Shown: positions 6,427 to 14,594 of the stretch, in pieces
Position numbering within the stretch: position 1 is the first letter of the stretch
Layout: each line of letters begins with the position of its first letter
NCBI GenBank assembly: GCA_043785585.1
Contig: JAYVXB010000484.1
Coordinates: 1-14,863 of the forward strand
Length of the DNA: 14,863 nucleotides
Origin: JBBQXV01 sp043785585
GTDB lineage: Bacteria > Myxococcota_A > Polyangia > Polyangiales > Polyangiaceae
Direction: 5' to 3'
Notes under the pieces: generated by a model
What the model was told of the DNA's origin: nothing
The model's database searches: none
What the model saw: the letters and a program-made list of their open reading frames with translations, nothing else
Position numbers and translations under genes: made by a program

Positions 6427-7458
6427 TCAATCCCCCGGATTGCTAGGCCGCCGCGCGCGCATGCTCCGCAGCCCCGCGAACGCATCCAGCAGGCTCGGCG
6501 TCGCGCTGTCCGCCGGCACGATGTGAATCGGCGCGTCGCCGTCATGCTCTTCGACACCGACGACGATGATCTCCGGCGCCGATCCCATCTGCCCCCGCAT
6601 CGGCGGCGGCGCGTCGACCTGCGGGCGCGCCTTCGGCTTCGCTTTGTGGAAGCGCCGCGGGTAGTGCACAGCCTCTTGATCCGTCGCCTCGACGAGCAAG
6701 ACGAGCGCCGCGATGTTGTCATCCGCGCCGCAGAAGAGCGCCGCCTCGATGAACGCGCGGACGATCGAGTCGGGCGTGAGCGCGTGCTGACCGAGCTTGT
6801 CGGCGATCGTCTCGTCGTCGAGCGCGTCGGTGAGCCCGTCCGAGCACATCAAGTAGCGATCCCCCGGCGCCACACGGTACGTCCGCACCGACACGCGAAT
6901 GTCGTCGTCCATCCCGAGCGCGCGCGTCACCACATGCCGCGGCAGTCGCGCGAGCGCAGCGTCGTCGATGTCCGGTCGCATCTCGAGCACGTCGTTGAGC
7001 AGCGAGTGATCGTACGTCAGCTGCTCGAGCATCCCGCCGCGGAGCCGGTAGCAACGGCTGTCGCCGACGTGCGCGATGTGGAGCGCCCCGGTCTCCGGCG
7101 TGAACGACGCCGCGACGACCGTCGTCCCCATGCCTTTGTACTTGTTCGACGACTTCGCGATCTCGACGATGTCTTTGTTCGCGCGATGGATCGCCGTCGC
7201 GAGGCGACGCGCCGCCGGCGGTCCGAGATCGTCCTCTTCCTCGCTCCCCGGAAACGACTTCGCCGTCGACTCGAACGCGTTCGCCAACGACGTCGTCGCG
7301 AGCGCGCTCGCCACGTTCCCCGCGTTGTGACCGCCGGCGCCGTCGGCCACGATGAAGAGATTCAAATCCGCGCGCAGGAGCACGGTGTCTTCGTTGTGAT
7401 CGCGGTTCCGTCCGATGTCCGTCCCGCCGGAGGCGGAGACCGTCAAGTAGCGGCTCAA
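6427..7458 (-). CDS. PP2C-family Ser/Thr protein phosphatase
   Basis: The metal-dependent phosphatase domain spans about residues 8-258 and removes phosphate from Ser/Thr. Visible motifs are GTDIGRNRDHNED (N22, E23, D24), VADGAGGH (D39), GMGTTVVAA, HVGDSRCYRLRGG (132-), SDGLTD (D207) and GADDN (D247, N248), so the metal ligands are complete. A C-terminal extension of about 85 residues is basic and Pro-rich (KAKPKARPQVDAPPP), with no membrane span. I chose the TTG at 7458 (343 residues). No ATG or GTG lies near the domain start, and the frame farther upstream only shadows the DUF393 gene. Another TTG is at 7446. The gene follows DUF393 by 13 bases and is probably co-transcribed. It runs convergently towards the kinase operon and could oppose that kinase, but nothing beyond position shows this. 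Confidence 0.93.
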   Translation of the reverse strand: MSRYLTVSASGGTDIGRNRDHNEDTVLLRADLNLFIVADGAGGHNAGNVASALATTSLANAFESTAKSFPGSEEEDDLGPPAARRLATAIHRANKDIVEIAKSSNKYKGMGTTVVAASFTPETGALHIAHVGDSRCYRLRGGMLEQLTYDHSLLNDVLEMRPDIDDAALARLPRHVVTRALGMDDDIRVSVRTYRVAPGDRYLMCSDGLTDALDDETIADKLGQHALTPDSIVRAFIEAALFCGADDNIAALVLLVEATDQEAVHYPRRFHKAKPKARPQVDAPPPMRGQMGSAPEIIVVGVEEHDGDAPIHIVPADSATPSLLDAFAGLRSMRARRPSNPGD

Positions 7459-7471
7459 AGGGTTCTCGTTC

Positions 7472-7921
7472 CTAGTGGAGGTGACAGGTGCCGCCCGGAT
7501 CGCAGGGCTCGGTCTTCCCGAAGAGCTTGTACCGATTCTTCGCGACGAAGGTGTACGCGATCTCGGCGAGCTGACGCAGACCGGGAAGGTAATAGAGGTA
7601 CGCCAAGACCCCGACGACGGGAACCGTCCGCAGCACGCGCGCAAACGCGGCGGCGCCGGCGTAGACGCGCCCTTCCGGATCGATGACGTGCATCTTCTCC
7701 ATGCAGGCGTCGTAGGTGACGCCGGGGTAGGCATCGAGGGCGCCGGCGTCCTGGAAATTCACCGCGGCGACCTTCGCGGGTCCGAAGCGACGCGCGAGTG
7801 TTTTTGCGCTCTTGGTGCAGAAACGGCAGTTGCCGTCGAAGAGGACGATGAGGCGCGAGCCGCCGGGTGCGCGCGTTCGGCGCGAGCTGCGAGTGACGAG
7901 GGCTGTCGAGGTGGCGGTCAC
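7472..7921 (-). CDS. DCC-family (DUF393) thiol-disulfide oxidoreductase-like protein
   Basis: This 149-residue protein starts at GTG 7921, with AGGA seven bases upstream. After a basic, Ser/Thr-rich leader of about 22 residues comes LIVLFDGNCRFCTKSAK, the family signature DGxCxxC (C32, C35), in a thioredoxin-like fold. The middle carries ALDAYPGVTYDACMEKMHVIDPEGRVYAGAAAF, typical of the family, then a hydrophobic stretch (VPVVGVLAYLYYLPGL). The end has an extra cysteine pair, CDPGGTCHLH. Family members are small proteins of poorly known role, presumed to act in thiol-disulfide exchange. No signal peptide is visible, so it is probably cytoplasmic. It heads a two-gene unit with the PP2C phosphatase and is divergent from the ArsR-methyltransferase gene. 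Confidence 0.88.
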   Translation of the reverse strand: MTATSTALVTRSSRRTRAPGGSRLIVLFDGNCRFCTKSAKTLARRFGPAKVAAVNFQDAGALDAYPGVTYDACMEKMHVIDPEGRVYAGAAAFARVLRTVPVVGVLAYLYYLPGLRQLAEIAYTFVAKNRYKLFGKTEPCDPGGTCHLH

Positions 7922-7943
7922 GGGGAGATCCTAGGGGAGATCC
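7922..7943. repeat. Two direct copies of GGGGAGATCC at the DUF393 start
   Basis: GGGGAGATCC occurs at 7922-7931 and 7934-7943, a 12-base period. On the minus strand the AGGA ribosome binding site of the DUF393 gene lies across this repeat, immediately before its GTG start. Function is unknown. Confidence 0.6.
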
Positions 7944-7962
7944 GCCTGAGAATCGAGCCTAT

Positions 7963-7998
7963 TTGCATCCATCCGTATTCGTGTATATATACCTTCCG
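7963..7998 (+). promoter_or_regulatory. Predicted promoter of the ArsR-methyltransferase/ahcY operon, apparently leaderless
   Basis: TTGCAT (7963-7968) and TATATA (7986-7991) are separated by 17 bases in an unusually AT-rich pocket. Transcription would begin six to seven bases after the -10, at about 7998, which is the GTG start codon. No Shine-Dalgarno sequence precedes that GTG, consistent with a leaderless message. This is a prediction from sequence only. Confidence 0.5.
7983..7992. promoter_or_regulatory. Candidate operator GTATATATAC
   Basis: This perfect ten-base palindrome overlaps the predicted -10 box of the ArsR-methyltransferase gene and lies in the divergent region shared with the DUF393/PP2C unit. 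ArsR-family repressors bind palindromes that overlap promoters, so autoregulation through this site is plausible. I cannot compare it with known SahR sites from here. Confidence 0.4.
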
Positions 7999-9029
7999 TG
8001 CTCGACGTTCGTGCCGCCGCTCCCAACCGCTGGGACCTCTACCGCGTGCTCTCCGAGCCCGTGCGCCTGAGGCTCCTCGCGCTCTGCGCGGAGGAAGAGC
8101 TGGCGATCGGCGAGCTTGCCGAGCTCCTCGAAGAGAGCCAGCCGAACGTGTCGCGCCACGCGGCGCCGCTGCGGCAGGCGGGGCTCTTGTCGGTGCGACG
8201 CGAGGGGACGCGCACGCTGCTCAAGCTCGGCGACGGCGCGGACAGCGACGCGGTCGTCGCCGACGCGCTCGTCAGCGGTCGTGCGCTGTGCGAGGCGGAT
8301 CGCAGCCTCGCGCGGATCGCCGACGTCGTGCGCGCGCGCGACGCGCTCGGGCGTGAGTTCTTCGCGAAGCCGGGATCGAAGTCCGCGAACGGCGACGCCA
8401 ACGGATTCCCTGCGGAGCTCGGCGCGTACTTGTCGGCGCTCGCGCCGCTCCTTCCGCATCGCGCGCTCGCGATCGACGCCGGCACCGGCGACGGTGGTCT
8501 GCTCGACGTCCTCGCGCCGCTCTACGATCGCGTCGTCGGGATCGATCGCTCCGACGCGCAGCTCGCGCGCGCGAAGGACCGCGCGACCGCGCGCGGCTAC
8601 GCCAACGTCGAGCTCGTTCACGGAGAGCTCGACGGCAAGGAAGTGCGCCGCGCCGCGGGCCACGGAGCCGACGCGGTCTTCGCATCGCGCCTCCTTCATC
8701 ACGCGCCGCGCCCCGCCGCGTTCGTGCAACGCCTCGCCGATCTCGCGCGGCCCGGCGGAGCGCTCGTCGTCATCGACTATGCACGCCACGACGACGAGTC
8801 GATGCGCGACCAAGCCGACGTGTGGCTCGGCTTCGAACCCGCCGAGCTGAAACGCTTCGCGCGCAGCGCCGGCCTCGAGGACGCGAAGGTCACCAGCATT
8901 CCCGCGCCGCGCTGCGGTCGCGGACCGGATCAGCACTTGTCATGGCAGATGTTGGTCGCTCGCAAGGGCGACTTCGAAAAAAACGGCAACGCGACAGTGA
9001 AAAAGGGAGCGAAGAATCATCATGGCTGA
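7998..9029 (+). CDS. ArsR-family HTH fused to SAM-dependent methyltransferase domain (SahR-like regulator)
   Basis: This 343-residue protein starts at GTG 7998. Residues 10-80 are an ArsR winged helix (RVLSEPVRLRLLALCAEEELAIGELAELL; recognition helix SQPNVSRHAAPLRQAGLLSVRREG). Residues 150-320 are a class I methyltransferase fold: motif I AIDAGTGDGG (158-167), motif II VVGIDRSDAQLARAK, then ADAVFASRLLHHAP and RPGGALVVIDYARHDDE. A short Lys-rich tail follows. ArsR-methyltransferase fusions are known, and SahR, an ArsR-family repressor that responds to S-adenosylhomocysteine, controls SAM-cycle genes in Proteobacteria. Because this gene overlaps ahcY by 8 bases, I infer that the methyltransferase domain binds SAM or SAH as a sensor, although catalysis cannot be excluded. 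No arsenic-type metal site (CxC) is seen in the HTH. Confidence 0.9.
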   Translation: MLDVRAAAPNRWDLYRVLSEPVRLRLLALCAEEELAIGELAELLEESQPNVSRHAAPLRQAGLLSVRREGTRTLLKLGDGADSDAVVADALVSGRALCEADRSLARIADVVRARDALGREFFAKPGSKSANGDANGFPAELGAYLSALAPLLPHRALAIDAGTGDGGLLDVLAPLYDRVVGIDRSDAQLARAKDRATARGYANVELVHGELDGKEVRRAAGHGADAVFASRLLHHAPRPAAFVQRLADLARPGGALVVIDYARHDDESMRDQADVWLGFEPAELKRFARSAGLEDAKVTSIPAPRCGRGPDQHLSWQMLVARKGDFEKNGNATVKKGAKNHHG

Positions 9030-10335
9030 GAACAATTTTAAGGTCGCCGACATCAAGCTCGCCGACTGGGGTCGCAAAGAGATCACGATCGCCGAGAGCG
9101 AAATGCCCGGCCTCATGGCGCTTCGCGCCGAGTACGGGAAGGCGCAGCCGCTGAAGGGCGCGCGCATCGCAGGCTGCCTCCACATGACGACGCAGACCGC
9201 GGTCCTCATCGAGACGCTCACGGCGCTCGGCGCCGAGGTCACCTGGACGAGCTGCAACATCTACTCGACGCAGGATCAGGCTGCGGCCGCGATCGCGGTC
9301 ACCGGCGTGCCGGTGTTCGCGTGGAAGGGCGAGACCGAGAAGGAATACGACGACTGCATCGAGCTGCAGCTCAAGGCGTTCAAGGGCGGCAAAGGCCCGA
9401 ACATGATCCTCGACGACGGCGGCGATCTCACGATCATCGCGCACAAGAAGCACCCGGAGCTCTTCTCGGGGAGCGATCCGATCCGCGGGATCTCGGAAGA
9501 GACGACCACGGGCGTGCATCGCCTCTACGAGATGCACAAGAAGGGCGAGCTCAAGGTCGCCGCGATCAACGTCAACGACAGCGTCACGAAGTCGAAGTTC
9601 GACAACCTGTACGGCTGCCGCGAGTCGCTCGGTGACGGCCTCAAGCGCGCCACCGGCGTCATGTTCGCCGGCAAGGTCGCGGTCGTCGCTGGCTACGGCG
9701 ACGTCGGCAAGGGCTGCGCGCAGTCGCTGCGTGGCCTCGGCGCGCGCGTCCTCATCACGGAGATCGATCCCATCAACGCGCTTCAAGCCGCGATGGAAGG
9801 CTACGAGGTCACGACGATGGAGAAGGCCGCCCCGCGTGGCGACATCTTCGTCACCGCGACGGGCTGCATGAACGTCATCCGCGGCGAGCACATGCGCCAG
9901 ATGAAGGACCAGTCGATCGTCTGCAACATCGGTCACTTCGACACCGAGATCGACATCGCGTGGCTCGAGAAGAACCCCGAGATCAAAGAAGTGAACATCA
10001 AGCCGCAAGTCGACCAGTTCGTCTTCCCGGACGGCAAGCGCCTCACGGTGCTCGCACGCGGCCGCCTCGTGAACCTCGGCTGCGCGAACGGACATCCGTC
10101 GTTCGTCATGAGCTCGTCGTTCTCGAACCAGACGATCGCGCAGATCGAGCTCTGGCAGAACCACCAGAACTACAAGGTCGGCGTCTACGTCCTCCCGAAG
10201 AAGCTCGACGAGAAGGTCGCGCGTCTCCACCTCGGCAAGCTCGGCGTCGAGCTGACGACGCTCACGAAGGAGCAGTCGGACTACTTGGGCGTGCCGGTCG
10301 AAGGCCCGTTCAAGCCGGACACGTACCGCTACTGA
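9022..10335 (+). CDS. ahcY: Adenosylhomocysteinase (SAH hydrolase)
   Basis: AhcY splits S-adenosylhomocysteine into adenosine and homocysteine in the cytoplasm, relieving product inhibition of methyltransferases and feeding methionine regeneration. The protein has 437 residues, usual for bacterial enzymes. Recognised motifs are AGCLHMTTQTA (50-60), TSCNIYSTQD, DDGGDLT (131-), EETTTGV (159-), NVNDSVTKSKFDNLYG (183-), the NAD loop VVAGYGDVGKGCA (221-), NIGHFDTEID, GRLVNLGCANGHPSFVMSSSFSNQ split over 347-370, and the C-terminal KPDTYRY, whose Lys and Tyr complete the neighbouring subunit's NAD site in the tetramer. The ATG at 9022 overlaps the upstream stop by 8 bases, with GGGAG about 13 bases before it, so it probably depends on coupled translation with the regulator. 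No truncation is seen. Confidence 0.98.
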   Translation: MAENNFKVADIKLADWGRKEITIAESEMPGLMALRAEYGKAQPLKGARIAGCLHMTTQTAVLIETLTALGAEVTWTSCNIYSTQDQAAAAIAVTGVPVFAWKGETEKEYDDCIELQLKAFKGGKGPNMILDDGGDLTIIAHKKHPELFSGSDPIRGISEETTTGVHRLYEMHKKGELKVAAINVNDSVTKSKFDNLYGCRESLGDGLKRATGVMFAGKVAVVAGYGDVGKGCAQSLRGLGARVLITEIDPINALQAAMEGYEVTTMEKAAPRGDIFVTATGCMNVIRGEHMRQMKDQSIVCNIGHFDTEIDIAWLEKNPEIKEVNIKPQVDQFVFPDGKRLTVLARGRLVNLGCANGHPSFVMSSSFSNQTIAQIELWQNHQNYKVGVYVLPKKLDEKVARLHLGKLGVELTTLTKEQSDYLGVPVEGPFKPDTYRY

Positions 10336-10363
10336 TTCCGTAGCTGCGACGCGGTCGGCGTTT

Positions 10364-10441
10364 GGACCGCCAAGACGCCAAGGCGCCAAGGATGAGAGGG
10401 ATCGGACCCTCCTCCTTGGCGTTTTTGCGTCTTGGCGGTCC
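10364..10441. terminator. Long palindrome with CGCCAAG pattern between convergent ahcY and glmM
   Basis: The outer arms GGACCGCCAAGACGC (10364-10378) and GCGTCTTGGCGGTCC (10427-10441) are perfectly complementary. The inner arms CGCCAAGGA (10384-10392) and TCCTTGGCG (10413-10421) are also perfect, and GAGGG/CCCTC (10396-10411) forms a top stem. The bulge on one side contains TTTTT. The 3' side on the plus strand continues CTTCTTCTC, moderately U-rich, so it could end ahcY transcription and perhaps glmM from the other side. The CCGCCAAGACGCCAAG pattern resembles dispersed palindromic repeats I recall from several bacterial phyla, so it may also be a mobile repeat. Confidence 0.75.
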
Positions 10442-10445
10442 TTCT

Positions 10446-10477
10446 TCTCGTCAGGCGAGCGCGGGGATGTCCTCTCG

Positions 10478-10498
<21 letters not shown>
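10446..10498. repeat. 26-base direct duplication at the end of glmM
   Basis: Positions 10446-10471 and 10473-10498 are the same 26 bases except one G/C difference; the period is 27. The second copy holds the last codons and stop of glmM (DIPALA-stop). The first copy would encode the same DIPALA-stop just beyond it. Confidence 0.9.
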
Positions 10499-11890
<1,392 letters not shown>

Positions 11891-11906
11891 GGGTGATTCC
11901 TCACGT

Positions 11907-11927
11907 GCTCGTGCAGTTCGCACGAGC
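11907..11927 (-). promoter_or_regulatory. Hairpin in the yajQ-glmM gap, next to the glmM ribosome binding site
   Basis: On the minus strand GCTCGTGC-GAACT-GCACGAGC is a perfect 8-base-pair stem with a five-base loop. It ends a few bases before the GAGGAA site of glmM, and GTGA-GGAA-TCAC follows directly, placing part of that site in a small loop. It could protect mRNA ends or tune glmM translation. There is no T-run after the stem, so a classic terminator is unlikely. Confidence 0.5.
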
Positions 11928-11948
11928 GCACAGCCTCGCACGGCTCGC

Positions 11949-12434
11949 CTAGTCGCGAAAGTTGATGAACTGCAGCTCGATGCCGAGATCCTGCTGACGC
12001 ACGAGCGCGATCGCACCCTGCAGATCGTCTCGGTTCTTTCCCGTCACTCGTACTTGCTGCTCTTGGATCGACGCTTGGACCTTGAGCTTGGCGTCCTTGA
12101 TGATCCGGACGATCTCTTTGGCCTTCTCGCCCTCGATCCCGTCTTTGAACTTGATGAGGATCCGCGCGCCGCCTTTTTGCGTCTTCTCGGGCTTCTGCTG
12201 GTCGAGGTACTTGAGGCTGACTTTGCGCTTCACGAGCTTTTCGTGAAAGACGCCGATCGCGGCCTTGGCGCGCTCTTCGCTCGACGAACGCACGGAGATC
12301 CCGTCGTCGTTCTTCTCGAGCTCGGTCTCGGTGTCCTTGAAGTCGTAGCGCTGCCCGATCTCTTTTTGAGATTGGTTGAGGGCGTTGTCGACCTCGTTCC
12401 ACTGCACCTTCGAGACGATGTCGAAGCTCGGCAT
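11949..12434 (-). CDS. yajQ: YajQ-family (DUF520) nucleotide-binding protein
   Basis: This is a 161-residue cytoplasmic protein of the usual family length. The start MPSFDIVSKVQWNEVDNALNQ, then RYDFKDTETELEKNDDGI, KLVKRKVSLKYLDQQKPEK, GARILIKFKDGIEGEKAKEIVRIIKDAKLKVQ split around 94-125, and the closing QVRVTGKNRDDLQGAIALVR and INFRD are all typical of YajQ. The fold is a double ferredoxin-like domain. Some family members bind cyclic di-GMP and affect transcription regulators; whether this one does cannot be seen. It lies between folC (32-base gap) and glmM (58-base gap) on the same strand, so co-transcription is likely. It has the strongest ribosome binding site in the window. Confidence 0.96.
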   Translation of the reverse strand: MPSFDIVSKVQWNEVDNALNQSQKEIGQRYDFKDTETELEKNDDGISVRSSSEERAKAAIGVFHEKLVKRKVSLKYLDQQKPEKTQKGGARILIKFKDGIEGEKAKEIVRIIKDAKLKVQASIQEQQVRVTGKNRDDLQGAIALVRQQDLGIELQFINFRD

Positions 12435-12439
12435 CGCGG

Positions 12440-12447
12440 ACCTCCTT
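12440..12447 (-). promoter_or_regulatory. Full Shine-Dalgarno site of yajQ
   Basis: On the minus strand this reads AAGGAGGT, five bases before the ATG at 12434. It is a near-perfect match to the anti-Shine-Dalgarno, stronger than at neighbouring genes, and fixes the yajQ start. Confidence 0.85.
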
Positions 12448-12466
12448 CGCGAAAGCGCGCACTCTA

Positions 12467-13696
12467 TCAGAGCGCGACGGCAGGGTCGCGCGCCAAGCCG
12501 AGCAAGTGAGCGCGCGCTTCGCCGATGAGGGAGATCGAGCCGGCGACGACGACGAGACCGTCGTTGCCGATCGCGGCGCGCGCGCGGCGGTACGCGTCGG
12601 CGACGCTCGGCGCGACGTCACCGGCGTGGCGCTGGGCGATCGCCGCCGGGTCCGTAGGCAGGCGGCCGGATGCGGCGACGTAGAAGCGGTGCGCGAAGAG
12701 CGGCGCGAGCAGATCGATCATCGGCGCCCACGCTTTGTCCGCGAGCGTGCCGAAGACGAGCGCGGCGCGCGCCGAGTCGACGCCAATTCGCTGCAGGTGA
12801 CGCGCGAGCGCGAGCGCCCCGTCGGGGTTGTGGGCGGCGTCGAGGAGCACGCCTCCGTCGGACGCTTCGATGCGCTCGAGTCGCCCCGCCCACTCGGCGC
12901 GCGCGATCCCTTCGGCGCGGGTGGCTTCGCTCGCACCGAGCTGCTTGCCGAGCACCCACGCCACGGCCGCGTTGTCGCGCTGATGCTCGCCTGGGAGACC
13001 GACGTGCGCGCTCGCGGCGAACCGCGCCGCGTCGGCGTCTTCGCTCGCGGAGAACGTCCGCGCGCCCGCCGCGTGCGCGACCTCGTCGATCGCGACGCGC
13101 ACCTCGGGCTGCATCGGGCCGAGGACGATCTCGACGCCCGCCTTCGCGATGCCGGCCTTCTCGCGCGCGATCTCGACGAGCGTCGCGCCGAGCCGGTCGG
13201 TGTGATCGAGCGCGATGCGCGTGATCGCCGCCGCGCGTGGCGGAGGAATGACGTTCGTCGCGTCGAGGCGTCCGCCGAGGCCGACCTCGAGGATCGCGAT
13301 GTCGACGTTCGCTTCGCGGAAGGCGACGAACGCGGCGAGCGTGAGCGTCTCGAAGAAGCTGAGGTCGGGCGCGCCATCGAGGACGCCGCGCATGAGAGGC
13401 GCGAGCGTCGCGTCGTCGAGCGGCGCGCCGTCGATCCGAATGCGCTCGGCGAGGCGGCACAAGTGCGGCGACGTGTAGAGGCCGGTCCGCTTTCCGGTCG
13501 CGCGCGCGATCCGCTCGACCATCGCGCAGGCCGATCCTTTGCCGTTGGTCCCCGCGACGTGCACTGCTTCGAACGTCCGCTCCGGGTGCCCGAACCGAAC
13601 GCATGCGTCCTGCATCGGTTTCAGACCGAGGCGCATCCCGAGCGGAATGCGTGCGTAGAGATCGACGAGCGCGCGGGCGAGGGGAGGGGCGGACAC
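12467..13696 (-). CDS. folC: Folylpolyglutamate synthase / dihydrofolate synthase
   Basis: FolC adds glutamate to folates and, in bifunctional members, makes dihydrofolate from dihydropteroate; it is an ATP-dependent Mur-ligase-like enzyme. The protein has 409 residues from GTG 13696, preceded by AGGAGAGGAG. Motifs: MQDACVRFGHPERTF, P-loop GTNGKGS (49-55), TSPHL (75-79), SFFETLTLAAF (113-), EVGLGGRLDATN (137-148), ALDHTDRLG (162-), REKAGI with the lysine normally carbamylated (K180), GLPGEHQRDNAA, GRLERI, DAAHNPDGA (286-) and the ending VVVAGSISLIGEAR. It starts 12 bases after the accD stop. The accD-folC neighbourhood is widespread in bacteria. No missing residues were noticed; both activities are assumed from the family. 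Confidence 0.96.
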   Translation of the reverse strand: MSAPPLARALVDLYARIPLGMRLGLKPMQDACVRFGHPERTFEAVHVAGTNGKGSACAMVERIARATGKRTGLYTSPHLCRLAERIRIDGAPLDDATLAPLMRGVLDGAPDLSFFETLTLAAFVAFREANVDIAILEVGLGGRLDATNVIPPPRAAAITRIALDHTDRLGATLVEIAREKAGIAKAGVEIVLGPMQPEVRVAIDEVAHAAGARTFSASEDADAARFAASAHVGLPGEHQRDNAAVAWVLGKQLGASEATRAEGIARAEWAGRLERIEASDGGVLLDAAHNPDGALALARHLQRIGVDSARAALVFGTLADKAWAPMIDLLAPLFAHRFYVAASGRLPTDPAAIAQRHAGDVAPSVADAYRRARAAIGNDGLVVVAGSISLIGEARAHLLGLARDPAVAL

Positions 13697-13708
13697 CGTG
13701 CTCCTCTC

Positions 13709-14578
13709 CTACGACGACGGCGGATCCGAATCGCTTCGCTTCGGCGTGAGATGGTCCAGCAAGAGCGACAGCTCGGCGCGCATCTCGAGGCGGCTCACGA
13801 TGCGATCGATCATCCCGTGCGCGAGGAGAAACTCGCTTCGCTGAAATCCCTCGGGGAGCGTCTGGCGGATCGTCGACTCGATGACGCGGGCGCCCGCGAA
13901 GCCGATGAGCGCTTGAGGCTCGGCGATGTTCACGTCGCCGAGGAGCGCGAAGCTGGCGGCGACTCCGCCCGTCGTCGGGTGAAGGAGCACGCTGAGGAAC
14001 GGGAGCTTGGCGTCGCGAAGGCGCTCGCGCGCGCCGACGGTCTTCGCCATCTGCATGAGGCTCAAGATCCCCTCCTGCATCCGCGCGCCGCCCGACGCTT
14101 GCAGGAGCACGACGGGCAAGCGACTCGCGATGGCGCGCTCGTAGAGTCGCGCGATCTTCTCGCCGACGACCGAGCCCATCGACCCGCCCATGAACGCGAA
14201 CAGAAAGGCGCCGTACGCGATCGGTCGACCCGCGATACGCGCGCGTCCGATTTCGATCGCCTCGCGCGCACGCGAGCTGCGCTGCGCGCTGAGGACGCGC
14301 TCGGGGTAGCCGCGTCCGTCGGAGAAGCCGAGCGGATCGGTCGGCTCGAGGTGCGCGTCCCACTCGTCGAGCGTCCCTTCGTCGAGGAGCAGATCGCGCC
14401 ATCGGTGCGCCGCGAGCTTGTGGTGGCGACCGCAGAGCGTGCACACCTCGAAGTTGTCGGCGAGCGCCTCGGCGGTCAGCGTCTCGCCGCAGCCGTCGCA
14501 CTTGCGGAAGACCCCCTTGCCGACGCTCTTTTTCTCGGCCGCGTCGTAGTCGGCCGGTCTGCGCGTCGGGAGGGACAT
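13709..14578 (-). CDS. accD: Acetyl-CoA carboxylase carboxyltransferase subunit beta
   Basis: AccD forms, with AccA, the carboxyltransferase that makes malonyl-CoA for fatty-acid synthesis. The 289-residue length matches the family. The N-terminal zinc ribbon CDGC...CTLC (C27, C30, C46, C49) is complete. The crotonase-like core shows DPLGFSD (81-87), AIEIGRARIAGRPI, FMGGSMGSVVGEKIARLYE (129-147), LLQASGGARMQEG (158-170), HPTTGGVAASFA (200-211), IGFAGARVIESTIRQTLPEGFQRSEFLL split around 225-252, and HGMIDRIV. The start at ATG 14578 gives the usual N-terminus, but no clear Shine-Dalgarno precedes it. It begins only 16 bases after the stop of the RCC1-repeat gene and leads directly into folC. 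Confidence 0.97.
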   Translation of the reverse strand: MSLPTRRPADYDAAEKKSVGKGVFRKCDGCGETLTAEALADNFEVCTLCGRHHKLAAHRWRDLLLDEGTLDEWDAHLEPTDPLGFSDGRGYPERVLSAQRSSRAREAIEIGRARIAGRPIAYGAFLFAFMGGSMGSVVGEKIARLYERAIASRLPVVLLQASGGARMQEGILSLMQMAKTVGARERLRDAKLPFLSVLLHPTTGGVAASFALLGDVNIAEPQALIGFAGARVIESTIRQTLPEGFQRSEFLLAHGMIDRIVSRLEMRAELSLLLDHLTPKRSDSDPPSS

Positions 14579-14594
14579 CGGGGCGATCTGATTA

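Noticed and set aside
5997..6446. Peptides encoded through the 22-base array, rich in Met-Cys-Ile-Ile and Pro-Tyr-Val-His-His.
   Set aside because: The unit is not a multiple of three, so the repeat changes frame each time; no start site or family pattern supports translation.
6130..7686. 518-codon plus-strand open frame.
   Set aside because: It is antisense to the PP2C gene, which has complete catalytic motifs; the plus frame is an Arg-rich shadow.
7459..7734. PP2C extended to an upstream ATG at 7734.
   Set aside because: The added residues are a frame-shifted shadow of the DUF393 gene, Ser/Arg/Pro-rich with no phosphatase homology.
11891..12016. glmM extended to an upstream ATG at 12016.
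   Set aside because: This would overlap the end of yajQ and add an Arg/Ser-rich leader; TTG 11890 has a well-placed GAGGAA site.
12618..14501. 627-codon minus-strand open frame across accD and folC.
   Set aside because: It is in a different frame from both genes, Arg-rich and without motifs, while accD and folC are complete.
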